DNA of 64,000 nucleotides from an uncultured Dehalococcoidia bacterium (GTDB lineage Bacteria > Chloroflexota > Dehalococcoidia > Lucifugimonadales > CATOSD01). Made by a program: the position numbers and the translations under genes. This document shows, in pieces, positions 8,206 to 17,648 of the stretch. Within the stretch, counting starts at the first letter, position 1, and each line of letters opens with the position of its first letter. A model generated the notes under the pieces. The model was not told the DNA's origin. It did no database searches and saw nothing but the letters and a program-made list of their open reading frames with translations. The DNA lies in NCBI GenBank assembly GCA_951812395.1, contig CATOSD010000002.1, positions 1,292,442 to 1,356,441 on the forward strand, read 5' to 3'.

Positions 8206-8625
8206 TTGGCTGGTTTCTGGTCTGATTCATATAGTTTCTCCAAAGGCGTCGGGAGGAATCGTATGGGGAATGAGGAGACGTTAGGAACCATCTGGGAAGT
8301 ACCGGACGAGCTTTGGGAACGCATCGAGCCTATCATTCTGGAGCGAGACCCACCCAAGGCAAGGGGCCGCAAGCGCGCCAATCCTCGACAGATGCTCAAC
8401 GGCATCATCTTCCGGATGCGCAGCGGGTGTTAATGGAACCGATTGCCGAGAGAGCTTGGGGACGACAGCACGATCCATCGCACCTTTCAGAGGTGGGTGG
8501 AACGGGGAGTCTTGCGCCGAATGTGGGGAGCGTTGGTGGAGGGGTGCGAAGAGTTGGGCGGCGTGGACTGGGAATGGCAGGCTGCGGACGGCGCCATGGG
8601 CAAGGCACGTTTTGGGGGGACCTGA
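8206..8625 (+). pseudogene. IS5-family transposase OrfA, interrupted by an in-frame TAA (8431-8433)
   Basis: RMRSGC*WNRLPREL here vs RMHSGCQWNRLPREL in copy 2 (CAA to TAA). Confidence 0.88.
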
Positions 8626-9098
8626 TTGGGCCCAACCCGACGGACCGTGGCAAGGCTGGTAGCAAGCGGAGTCTCCTTGTGGATGGAGAGGGCGGCCCTT
8701 TGAGCATTGCGGTTGCGGGAGCAAACGTCCATGACGCCAAGTTGTTGGAGGCGACCCTTTCCGCCATTGTGGTCAAGCGGCCGCAGCCCAGGGAGGAGGA
8801 ACCCCAACACCTGTGTCTGGACAAAGGGTATGACAATCCTTCGGGGCGTCGGGCTGCCGCCGGACACGGCTATCGGGAGCACATCCGACGCATCGGAGAG
8901 GAGAAGCTGGACGGCTCTGGACAGAAGCGGTATCCGGCGCGTCGGTGGGTTGTGGAACGGACGCTGGCATGGCTCTCAAAGTGTCGTGCGGTTCTGGTTC
9001 GCTACGATAAGAAGGCGTCGAACTACCTCGGAGTACTGCAACTCGCTTGCACGCTTCTGTGGTTCCGTCGTCAGTGGCGTCTGACTGTTTTGAGATAG
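8313..9098 (+). CDS. IS5-family transposase OrfB frame (DDE part; likely expressed by -1 frameshift at G6, 8614-8619)
   Basis: DLIGPNPTDRGKAGSKRSLLVDGEGGPLSIAVAGANVHD, LDKGYDN, RRWVVERTLAWLSKCRAVLVRYDK. Confidence 0.85.
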   Translation: MGTHRAYHSGARPTQGKGPQARQSSTDAQRHHLPDAQRVLMEPIAERAWGRQHDPSHLSEVGGTGSLAPNVGSVGGGVRRVGRRGLGMAGCGRRHGQGTFWGDLIGPNPTDRGKAGSKRSLLVDGEGGPLSIAVAGANVHDAKLLEATLSAIVVKRPQPREEEPQHLCLDKGYDNPSGRRAAAGHGYREHIRRIGEEKLDGSGQKRYPARRWVVERTLAWLSKCRAVLVRYDKKASNYLGVLQLACTLLWFRRQWRLTVLR

Positions 9099-9133
9099 TT
9101 TCTAAGTAGCAGTCCATATGCGGCCAATCATTG

Positions 9134-9162
9134 TTGACACCCTAGCGGCCCCCAACTAAAAT
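9134..9162 (+). promoter_or_regulatory. sigma70-like promoter upstream of amino-acid ABC transporter genes
   Basis: TTGACA-17 nt-TAAAAT. Confidence 0.55.
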
Positions 9163-9169
9163 TATATTG

Positions 9170-9204
9170 GTCCCCGCCAATTGGCCCCGCCAAATGGCGG
9201 GGAC
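9170..9204 (+). promoter_or_regulatory. perfect leader hairpin in the 5' UTR of the amino-acid-binding protein gene
   Basis: GTCCCCGCCA-a-TTGGC-ccc-GCCAA-a-TGGCGGGGAC; 10 + 5 bp stem around one A/A mismatch; no U-tract. Confidence 0.55.
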
Positions 9205-9245
9205 GCGTGATAGATTACATTTGACCGAAAAGGGAGGTTGACCAG

Positions 9246-10403
9246 ATGTCAAAGGTCCTTAAGCTCTTCGCCATGGTGGCGCTTGCCGGGCTGGCTACTG
9301 TTGCAATCGCAGCCTGTGCCCAAGAAATGAGCGATGACGAGGTAATGGAGCGCGCTTCTGAATTGGGAATGATGACCGAGGCCGAAGCCGAAGCCATGGC
9401 GCCCGCCGAAGCCATGATGCCGGCGACCGGCGAAAGGCTCGCCCAGATCAAGAGCAGGGGCAAAGTCATCTGCGCCAGCCGCAATGATGTGCCCGGATAT
9501 GGCTACCTGGACAGTGGCGGCAACAACGTCGGTTTTGACATCGATCTCTGCCGAGCCCTGGCAGCCGCCGTGCTTGGCGACGCCAACGCCATCGAGATTC
9601 GCCTGATTACTGCGGCAGAGCGTGGTCCGACCGTTCAGTCTGGCGAGGTTGACATGCTGGTGCGCACGGTCACCTGGACTACTTCCCGGGACGCCCAGTG
9701 GGGCAACTATGCACAGACGATGTTCTACGACGGGCAGGGGTTCATGGTGTACAAGAGCCTCGGCATCGATAGCGCGCTGGACCTGAAAGACGCCACGGTC
9801 TGTGTGACGCAGGGAACAACGACCGAGCTCAACCTGCAGGACTTCTCGAACCAGAACGGCCTGAACATAACGCCGCTGACCTTCGAGGACACGGACGCGG
9901 TAGTGGCCGCCTACGAGAGCGAGCAATGCGACGCGTTCACCAACGACCGCTCTCAGCTTGCCGCGCTCGGCACGGCGCTCGCCGACAGAAGCGCTCACGT
10001 GATTCTCCCTGAGACGATCTCGGAAGAGCCGCTGGGGCCTGTGGTCCCACACGGTGACGACCAGTGGTTCGACATCGTAAAGTCCGTCATGGGCATTCTT
10101 ATCTACGCGGAAGCCTACGGTGTGACCTCGGAAAGCGTGCCATCCGCCGCTACCGGCGACACCAAGGTGGACAGGCTGTTCGGTCTGGAGGGGTCCTGGG
10201 GCCAGGAGAGCCTCGGCCTGAGCCAGACTTCCGCCCAGAACGTGATTCGCTCGGTGGGCAACTACGGCGAGATCTACAACCGCAACCTTGGACCGGACGG
10301 GATCGACCTGCCTCGGGAGAATGGCCGGAACGCGTTGTGGGCCTCTGCCACCTGCACCGACTGCCCCAAGGGCGGCCAGATATACGCGGCGCCTCTGCGG
10401 TAG
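9246..10403 (+). CDS. aapJ: amino-acid ABC transporter substrate-binding lipoprotein (AapJ-like)
   Basis: Lipobox-like VAIAAC; RGKVICASRNDVPGYGYLDSGGNNVGFDIDLCRALAAAVLGD; upstream of two permeases and an ATPase. Confidence 0.88.
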   Translation: MSKVLKLFAMVALAGLATVAIAACAQEMSDDEVMERASELGMMTEAEAEAMAPAEAMMPATGERLAQIKSRGKVICASRNDVPGYGYLDSGGNNVGFDIDLCRALAAAVLGDANAIEIRLITAAERGPTVQSGEVDMLVRTVTWTTSRDAQWGNYAQTMFYDGQGFMVYKSLGIDSALDLKDATVCVTQGTTTELNLQDFSNQNGLNITPLTFEDTDAVVAAYESEQCDAFTNDRSQLAALGTALADRSAHVILPETISEEPLGPVVPHGDDQWFDIVKSVMGILIYAEAYGVTSESVPSAATGDTKVDRLFGLEGSWGQESLGLSQTSAQNVIRSVGNYGEIYNRNLGPDGIDLPRENGRNALWASATCTDCPKGGQIYAAPLR

Positions 10404-10640
10404 GGGAAGTCTCGATTAATCCACGGGCGGCAATCAGCCGAGTGGTCGTGACTCGTCTCGGCTGTTAACCGGCTCGGCGCCGCCCAGAACGGCATGGGCA
10501 GGCTATTGACCTGCCCATGCCCATGCTTGGAAAGAGGATCGTAGACGCTGCCGCGCTAGGCTACAATCGGTGGCGCCACTCCTCCCCATGTCGGATGGCT
10601 CTAACCACCGCCTTAGCCGAGAGCGGGATTGGCTGGGCGC

Positions 10641-11846
10641 ATGACGACCATACCACGAAATCTGACCTACCAGGGCATACCGATTTGGCGGCATGAGCGT
10701 ATCATACGCTGGACGTCGCAGATCGTGTCGGGCGTGGTGGTGGTGGCCCTGGTTGCCTGGTTCTTCTTCAATATCGGAAGCGCTATACAAGAGCGCAACA
10801 TCCCCTTCGGATTCAATTTCTTGTCCAGGGCCTATCAGACGCCCATCGGACAGCACTTCCTTCCATACGAGTCCTCTAACTCCTTTCTCTACGCCCTGGG
10901 AGTCGCCGCGACTAACACGCTCTTCGTTGCGATTGTCGGCATCATCCTTGCGATCCTGCTGGGAATCTTCGTGGGCGTCTCACGGCTATCCAGCAACTGG
11001 ATAGTTTCCAGGATAGCCACCGTTTACATCGAGTTCTTTCGCAACGTTCCCTTGCTGGTGCAGCTCTTCTTCTGGTTTTACATTCTGCTCGCGCTGCCAC
11101 CCGTGCGTGAAGGATACGTCTTCGTCGGCAACATTTACGTCAACAACGCCGGTGTATCGGTCCCCTGGATGATGGCCAGCAGCACGGCTGCGAGCCTGGT
11201 CTGGCTTGCAGTGGCAGCGCTCGCGGTCGTGAGTGGCGTGGCGGTCCACCGCTTTCAAAGCCGCCGTGAGATATTGGCGGGCGTGTCCTCCTACCCAGTG
11301 ATCTACGGCCTTGGCGCGACGCTGCTGATAGTCGTCGTTGGCTGGGTCGTCGTCGGTTTAGCCTTCGGAGAGGCCCCGTTTATCTCTTCCTACCCGGCGC
11401 CGGAGGGCAGGTTCGGACGCATCGAAGGCGGCTTCACTGCGTCGGCGGGCCTGTTGGCGCTGCTGGTCGGTCTGGTAGTCTACACCTCGTCCTTCATCGC
11501 AGAGATAGTGCGCGCCGGGATACAATCGGTTAGCCGCGGGCAACGCGAGGCCGCCTCCGCGCTCGGCCTGTCCCCGATGAAGGCCCTTCGGCACGTTACG
11601 TTTCCCCAGGCCCTGCGTGTGATAATCCCGCCTCTCATCAGCCAAAGCCTGAACTTGACAAAAAACAGCAGCCTCGCGGGCGCCATAGGCTACTCCGACC
11701 TGACCAACGTGGCCAAGACCATGACACAGACCGCGCCGGCGGTTTCAATCTACATTCTGATCATGCTGGCTTACCTCGCGATGAGCCTCACCTGGTCACT
11801 GATCGGCAACCTCTACAACCGCCACATACGGTTCCGGGAAGGCTAG
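10641..11846 (+). CDS. aapQ: amino-acid ABC transporter permease (AapQ-like)
   Basis: IEFFRNVPLLVQLFFWFY; EIVRAGIQSVSRGQREAASALGLSP; ORF track starts at TTG 10629. Confidence 0.88.
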   Translation: MTTIPRNLTYQGIPIWRHERIIRWTSQIVSGVVVVALVAWFFFNIGSAIQERNIPFGFNFLSRAYQTPIGQHFLPYESSNSFLYALGVAATNTLFVAIVGIILAILLGIFVGVSRLSSNWIVSRIATVYIEFFRNVPLLVQLFFWFYILLALPPVREGYVFVGNIYVNNAGVSVPWMMASSTAASLVWLAVAALAVVSGVAVHRFQSRREILAGVSSYPVIYGLGATLLIVVVGWVVVGLAFGEAPFISSYPAPEGRFGRIEGGFTASAGLLALLVGLVVYTSSFIAEIVRAGIQSVSRGQREAASALGLSPMKALRHVTFPQALRVIIPPLISQSLNLTKNSSLAGAIGYSDLTNVAKTMTQTAPAVSIYILIMLAYLAMSLTWSLIGNLYNRHIRFREG

Positions 11847-11849
11847 GCC

Positions 11850-13145
11850 ATGGCGACACATTCGCAAACCGCGCCCGCCCCCATACTGCCCCCACCCCGC
11901 TCCGAAGTGGGTGTACTCGGTTGGATGCGTGCCAATCTGTTCGATTCGCGGTTCAGCGGCGCCCTTACAATCGTCTCCGCCGCTGTCCTGCTGGTTGGGG
12001 GCTGGTTCGGCCTCAGGTGGGTGTTCCTGAGCGCGGACTGGGGCCTTCTGGCAGAGATTGGCGGGCTGTTCGTGTTGGGCCCGTACAACACCGACCAGTC
12101 TTGTCCTGGAAACAATTGCTTCTGGAGGCCACAGGTGGGCCTTCTGTTGGTCTCCATGCTTCTGGGAATGATCTGGGTGGTCGCCGGTGGCGGAGTGGCG
12201 AAGCGGATCGCGATCATCAGCGCAGTCGCAACCGCAGCCTTCGCGTTCCTCCCATACGACTTCGAGCGGATGGGCATGGACGTCCGTCTGCTCCTGCTGG
12301 CGAACCTGCCGGCGGTTGCCATGGGGTGGGCGTTGGCGCGCTACATCCCTTTCTTCAGGACCGTCAAGGGCGTAGGTATGCTCGCCCTCGCGGCGTTCCT
12401 GCTCACGCTGTTGTTACTGAGGGGATGGGAGGACGGTGGGCCCGGCCTGATGCCGGACTTGCTGTTCGGTTGGGTTCCCGGTCTAGGGCCGGTTGTGGAC
12501 CTGAAGAACTGGGGCGGGCTGATGCTCAACATTCTGCTGGCCGTGGCCGGCATAGCGCTGAGCTTGCCCATCGGAATTGGGTTGGCCCTTGGCCGTCGCA
12601 GCGACCTTCAGGTCGTCAAAGCAATCTGCGTCGTGTTCATCGAGGTGTTCCGAGGCGTACCCCTCATCACTCTGCTGTTCATGTCGCAGGTGCTGGTTCC
12701 CCTCGCGTTTCCCAGAGACTTCCCTCTGGACCCATTGCCTCGCGCCGCAATCATCATTACCCTGTTCAGTTCGGCGTACATGGCTGAAAACATACGGGGA
12801 GGGTTGCAGGCGCTGCACCCAGGACAGGCAGAGGCAGCCAGGGCGCTGGGTCTGCCGGGATGGCAAACGACTCTGCTCATCTCCCTGCCACAGGCGATAC
12901 GCAATGTCATTCCGGCAATCGTGGGCCAGTTCATCTCGCTGTTCAAGGACACCAGCCTGGTGTACATCATCGGGATGTTGGACATTGTCGAGGAGAGCCG
13001 GGCATACATTCAGGGTAATCCGGAACTCCTTTCCAGCGCGAAAGAGCTCTTCATCTTCATCGCCGTGGTGTTCTGGGTGTTCTGCTACAGCATGTCATAC
13101 GTCAGTCGCCGGTATGAGCGGCACCTGGGCGTGGGAGAGAGATAG
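11850..13145 (+). CDS. aapM: amino-acid ABC transporter permease (AapM-like)
   Basis: [71 protein letters not shown]. Confidence 0.88.
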   Translation: MATHSQTAPAPILPPPRSEVGVLGWMRANLFDSRFSGALTIVSAAVLLVGGWFGLRWVFLSADWGLLAEIGGLFVLGPYNTDQSCPGNNCFWRPQVGLLLVSMLLGMIWVVAGGGVAKRIAIISAVATAAFAFLPYDFERMGMDVRLLLLANLPAVAMGWALARYIPFFRTVKGVGMLALAAFLLTLLLLRGWEDGGPGLMPDLLFGWVPGLGPVVDLKNWGGLMLNILLAVAGIALSLPIGIGLALGRRSDLQVVKAICVVFIEVFRGVPLITLLFMSQVLVPLAFPRDFPLDPLPRAAIIITLFSSAYMAENIRGGLQALHPGQAEAARALGLPGWQTTLLISLPQAIRNVIPAIVGQFISLFKDTSLVYIIGMLDIVEESRAYIQGNPELLSSAKELFIFIAVVFWVFCYSMSYVSRRYERHLGVGER

Positions 13146-13155
13146 GGGGAGTGTT

Positions 13156-13914
13156 TTGGCCAGTTCAGAGGCGAGAAGCGAAACTCAGGACATCATTGTA
13201 TGCCGCAACGTGCACAAGTGGTACGGGGAGTTTCACGCGCTCAGGGGTATAACCACAAACGTTGGGCGCGGTGAAGTGGTGGTCATTTTCGGACCGTCTG
13301 GCTCGGGCAAATCCACCTTCATCCGCACCATAAACCGCCTGGAGCAACACCAGCGGGGCGACATCATCGTGGACGGTATAGAGCTGTCGAACGACATTCG
13401 AAACATCGACGCCATTCGGCAGGAAGTGGGCATGGTCTTCCAGTCCTTCAACCTGTTTCCCCACCTGAGCGTAATGAGCAACATCACCCTGGCCCCGATC
13501 AAGGTGCGCAAGACGCCCGCGGCTGAGGCTGAGGAGACCGCGCTCGAGCTGCTGCGGCGCGTGGGAATAGAAGAGCAGGCCGACAAGTACCCGTCCCAGC
13601 TCTCGGGCGGCCAGCAGCAGCGAGTGGCCATCGCGCGGGCACTTGCCATGCAGCCCAAAGTCATGCTTTTCGACGAGCCCACCTCGGCCCTCGACCCGGA
13701 GATGATCAAAGAGGTGCTCGACGTTATGCAGGAGCTGGCGCAGTCCGGCATGACGATGATGGTAGTCTCTCACGAAATGGGTTTCGCCCGCGAGGTGGCC
13801 GACCGGATGATGATGTTTGACGAGGGCGTGTTGGTCGAGGAAGGGCCGCCGGAGCAAATCTTCGAAGACCCGCAGAGCGACAGGACCAAGCTGTTCCTAT
13901 CACAGATCCTCTAG
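13156..13914 (+). CDS. aapP: amino-acid ABC transporter ATP-binding protein (AapP/GlnQ-like)
   Basis: GPSGSGKST Walker [33 protein letters not shown] start at 13156 behind a GGGGGAG RBS. Confidence 0.9.
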   Translation: MASSEARSETQDIIVCRNVHKWYGEFHALRGITTNVGRGEVVVIFGPSGSGKSTFIRTINRLEQHQRGDIIVDGIELSNDIRNIDAIRQEVGMVFQSFNLFPHLSVMSNITLAPIKVRKTPAAEAEETALELLRRVGIEEQADKYPSQLSGGQQQRVAIARALAMQPKVMLFDEPTSALDPEMIKEVLDVMQELAQSGMTMMVVSHEMGFAREVADRMMMFDEGVLVEEGPPEQIFEDPQSDRTKLFLSQIL

Positions 13915-13948
13915 CGCCTCAACCCTGTGGCGCGACGCTGTCGAACTG

Positions 13949-13977
13949 AGCGGGCCGCCCAGGTCGGGCGGCCCGCT
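13949..13977. terminator. bidirectional terminator-like hairpin between convergent genes
   Basis: AGCGGGCCGCCC-aggtc-GGGCGGCCCGCT, 12-bp perfect stem, no T-run. Confidence 0.55.
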
Positions 13978-13991
13978 ACCGTCCCCACCTG

Positions 13992-14411
13992 CTACTGCCC
14001 CGATGAGTGTAAGAACTGCCAGTTGATTCCGAACCGGTCGACACAGGCGCCGAAGTAGTCGCCCCAGAACATGTCCTGCATGGGCATCTCTACCTTCCCC
14101 CCCATGGACATGGCGGCAAAGAGGGCATCGGCCTCCAGGCGGCTATCGGCCACGAAAGAGAGCGCCACGTTGTTGCCGAAGTTGCGAGGCGGCCCGAAGT
14201 GCGCGGGCACGTCACTCCCCATCAGCACGCTCGAACCCACGTTCAGCGACACGTGCATTATCTTATCGCGGTCGGACTCGTCGACTGGCGTGTCGGCAGG
14301 CATTTCTTCGAACGTGGCTAGGTTATTGAATTCACCGCCAAACACAGACTGATAGAACTCGAAAGCCTCGCGGCAGTTCCCATTGAAGTTGAGGTACGCG
14401 TTAATGGTCAT
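13992..14411 (-). CDS. VOC/glyoxalase family protein (PhnB-like)
   Basis: MTINAYLNFNGNCREAFEFYQSVFGGEF ... MPMQDMFWGDYFGACVDRFGINWQF. Confidence 0.88.
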   Translation of the reverse strand: MTINAYLNFNGNCREAFEFYQSVFGGEFNNLATFEEMPADTPVDESDRDKIMHVSLNVGSSVLMGSDVPAHFGPPRNFGNNVALSFVADSRLEADALFAAMSMGGKVEMPMQDMFWGDYFGACVDRFGINWQFLHSSGQ

Positions 14412-14530
14412 GACCGGCCTCCTTCCTTCTACTCGGCTACGGGGATAGAGACTAGAGCTTTCCCCAGCGAGAATTCAAGGTGGAATCTGAGCAAAATCCC
14501 GTCATACGTCGGAAACCAGTACAACGCAAA

Positions 14531-14561
14531 CGGCGGAAGTAGCGCGCTGCCGCTTCCGCCG
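14531..14561 (-). terminator. hairpin downstream of the peptide-binding protein gene
   Basis: CGGCGGAAG ... CTTCCGCCG 9-bp stem, followed by TTTGCGTT on the minus strand. Confidence 0.5.
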
Positions 14562-14588
14562 CACTCATGGTCGATTGTTCTTATTCTG

Positions 14589-16298
14589 TTAGTTGAGGCG
14601 GATTTCCCTCAGCTTGGGTACGATCATCGGCGTGACCCTGTAGCCCTCCACGTGGGGCTTGAGCAGCAGGTGGCGCTCGCCGGTGTACCACAGCGGCACC
14701 CAGGCGCCATCCTGGACGATCAGCTCTTCTGCCCGCCTGTATTCCGCGATGCGCGCCAGCGGGTCCTGCAGGGTGCGGGCGCGTTCCAGGATGGTGTCCA
14801 GTTCAGGATTGGAGTATGCGCCGTGGTTGAGGTTGCTGTCGGTGTGGAACAGTATGTCCAGGAAGTCCTGCGGGTCGGGATAGTCCGCTTGCCAGCCCAG
14901 CCCGGCGTAAGCCTGGAACTTGGCATCGTTTAGGTCTTCGAGGTAGGTCGCCCACTCCACCTGCTGGATTTCGACTTCCACACCCAGGACCTGGCGCCAC
15001 ATCTCGATCACGACCTCCAGGTCCAGCCCTATCGTGCCGCCGGTGCCGGGCACGGTAATGACGATCCGCGGCCTTGACTCGGCGTCTGCGTAGGCGGACT
15101 CGCTCAGGAGCCGTTGGGCGAGCTCCTTGTCGTGCCGCAGACCTTCCAGGTTCTCGTTGTAGCCGGGGAAACCGGGGGGCAGAATGCCGAATGCGGGCAC
15201 CACCAGGTCCGAGAGAACTTCGGACGCGATAAGCTCCTTGTCGATGGCATGGTTGAGCGCCTGCCTGAACTTGGGATCGTCGAAAGGCGCCATGCTGGTG
15301 TTGAAGCCGATGTAGGAGATGCTGAAGTCGGGCGGCGCCACTACAAGCTCATCGTTCAGCGGCTCATTGGGGTCTAGCACCCTCTCGAGGTCGAACAGGC
15401 TGACGCCGGTAATGTCGATCTCGTCATTCTCGTACATCGCCATGGACTGCCCACCGGCGAGATTCAGCAGAATGGTATCAACCATAGCCGGCTCCCGGTA
15501 GAAGTGCTCGTTGCGCTCCAGGACTATACGCTCGCCGATTTTGTACTCCTTCAGCCGGAACGGGCCGGTGCCGTTCGGGTTATCGGTCCAGCCCCGGCCG
15601 CCTGCCTCCACGGTGGCGCGGTCCACGACGAACGCTGTCGGGTAGGTCAGCTTGGCGAGGAAGTACGCCTTCGGCTGGTCCACGGTTATCCTCAGCGTCG
15701 TGTCGTCCACGACACGGATGCCGGATATCTCAGTCGCGTCACCCTTGATGTAGTCGAGCGCGCCGACAATGTCGTTGAGGTACGTCTCGGCCACTGGCGA
15801 CGCCGTTTCCGGCGCGGCCGCCCGTTCGATGGACCACTTGAAGTCCTGTGCGGTAACCGGCTTGCCGTCGTGGAACTTGGCGTTGGGCCGCAGGTAGAAG
15901 GTGTATTGCAGGCCGTCGGTGCTGATCTCCCAGCGTTCGGCGATGTCGGGCACCAACTCCAAGTCCGTGTTGATTGTGACGAGGCCGCTGAACAGCTCTA
16001 CGACCACAAATGAGGACGTCGTGTCTGTAGTCAGATGCGGATCTAGAGTGGGCGGGTCTGCCCACTGCCTGCGAAATACACCGCCGGTTGGGGTATTGAC
16101 TGCCGGGGTTGACGGCTCCGTGCTGACGATCGCCGTTGCAGTTGGCTCTTCTGGAACCGGCGTCGGGTCCGTAGATAGCGCGGACGCCTCGCTCGAATCC
16201 GGCTCTTCATCACTCGAGTCGCTACCGCAAGCAACCGCCACGAACGCGGCCAATACGAACACGATAAGCAGAATCCATTTCAGCTTGAACAATGTCAC
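14589..16298 (-). CDS. peptide/nickel-type ABC transporter substrate-binding lipoprotein (SBP_bac_5)
   Basis: Lipobox-like [58 protein letters not shown]. Confidence 0.92.
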   Translation of the reverse strand: MTLFKLKWILLIVFVLAAFVAVACGSDSSDEEPDSSEASALSTDPTPVPEEPTATAIVSTEPSTPAVNTPTGGVFRRQWADPPTLDPHLTTDTTSSFVVVELFSGLVTINTDLELVPDIAERWEISTDGLQYTFYLRPNAKFHDGKPVTAQDFKWSIERAAAPETASPVAETYLNDIVGALDYIKGDATEISGIRVVDDTTLRITVDQPKAYFLAKLTYPTAFVVDRATVEAGGRGWTDNPNGTGPFRLKEYKIGERIVLERNEHFYREPAMVDTILLNLAGGQSMAMYENDEIDITGVSLFDLERVLDPNEPLNDELVVAPPDFSISYIGFNTSMAPFDDPKFRQALNHAIDKELIASEVLSDLVVPAFGILPPGFPGYNENLEGLRHDKELAQRLLSESAYADAESRPRIVITVPGTGGTIGLDLEVVIEMWRQVLGVEVEIQQVEWATYLEDLNDAKFQAYAGLGWQADYPDPQDFLDILFHTDSNLNHGAYSNPELDTILERARTLQDPLARIAEYRRAEELIVQDGAWVPLWYTGERHLLLKPHVEGYRVTPMIVPKLREIRLN

Positions 16299-17393
16299 CC
16301 TCCAACCTGCGACGCTAGAAACGTCTCGATAAATGAGTCGATGTTGCCGTCGAGGACGTACTCGGCGGCTGAGTCCTCATGGCCCGTCCGGTGGTCTTTC
16401 ACCATCTGGTACGGGTGCAGGACGTAGCTTCTGATCTGATTGCCCCATTCGGGAGAGATGTGCTCTCCCTTCAGCCTCGCCATCTCTTCGGCCCTGCGAC
16501 GCATTTCGAGTTCCACGAGCCGGGCCAGCAGTATGCGCATGGCGAACTCGCGGTTCTGTCGCTGGGAGCGCTCGTTCTGGCAGCTAACCCGTATGCCGGT
16601 AGGCAGATGCGTCACTCGGACCGCGGTGGAGTTCTTCTGAACGCTCTGGCCGCCGGCACCGCCGGCCCTGAACACCTCGAGCTTGATGTCATCTGGGTCG
16701 ATCGTAACGTCCACGCCCTCCTCGGCCTCCGGAAGCGCCTCCACGAGAGCGAACGAGGTATGACGCGCGTGGTTTCCGTCGAAGGGCGATATCCTGACAA
16801 GGCGGTGCACTCCCCGCTCGGCCCTCATGTAGCCGAACGCGTATGGACCGGACAACTGGACTGTCGCGCTCTTCACGCCGCCGTCCTCGCCAAATGAGAC
16901 GTCCAGCACGTCGCTGGAGAATCCGCGCCTCTCGGCCCACCTCAGGTACATTCGCATTAGCATTCTCGTCCAATCCTGCGAGTCCACGCCACCGGCGCCC
17001 GCGTGAAGCGCGACAATGGCGTTGCGCTGGTCATACTCGCCAGAAAGGGCCAGTTTGAACTCAAGTGCGCCCAGCCGCTCGCTCACTTTCGCGAGGTCCT
17101 GCCTCAGACCGCTCAGCAGCGAGTCGTCCCCCTCCTCCAGCGTCAGCTCCAACCACTCCTCCACCGATGCCGCCGCCTCGTCCAGCGACTGCCACTCGTG
17201 GACCTCCTGCGTCAGGGCGGATATTCGCCTCATAGTGTGCTGAGCCTCAGCGGGAGAGCTCCAGAACTCTGGATCGGTCGCCTGTTTTTCCAGGCGGGCG
17301 ATCTGCAGGCGCTTGCCTTCGAGGTCAAAGACGCACCATGATGTCGGCAATGCGCTCTCGTAACCCAACGACTGTACTCCTGAGTTCCAACAT
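16295..17393 (-). CDS. prfB: peptide chain release factor 2, expressed through a +1 programmed frameshift (CTTTGAC at 17324-17330)
   Basis: Frame 0: [25 protein letters not shown]; +1 frame continues [15 protein letters not shown]...; GAGGQ and SPF motifs; GGAGG RBS before ATG 17393. Confidence 0.93.
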
Positions 17394-17648
17394 TTGGAAG
17401 TTTTCCTCCGATGTCTATTGCAACGCCTTTGCGCCGCGAATGGTTAGCAGAAAGTATATCAGGATGCGTGCAATTCGGGGCGTCGCATACGATGGCCATC
17501 GCGTAAAGAATGCTCCATTCATGTCCGCCTCTTGCCGAGTTGCGAGCCGCCAGTCTGGATAAGCGCGCTCGTACGATGTAGAATCGCTCTTGCCTTCCCG
17601 CCCGGCGCGGAGCCGCGGCGAATCGATAGAAACGAGGGAATAACACCT

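Larger units (their letters stand above)
8171..9105 (+). mobile_element. IS5-family insertion sequence (IS427-group-like), copy 1, defective
   Basis: Terminal inverted repeats GAAACTATCTCA(G/A)AA flanked by TAA; OrfA/OrfB transposase; nearly identical inverted copy at 40982-41915. Confidence 0.93.
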
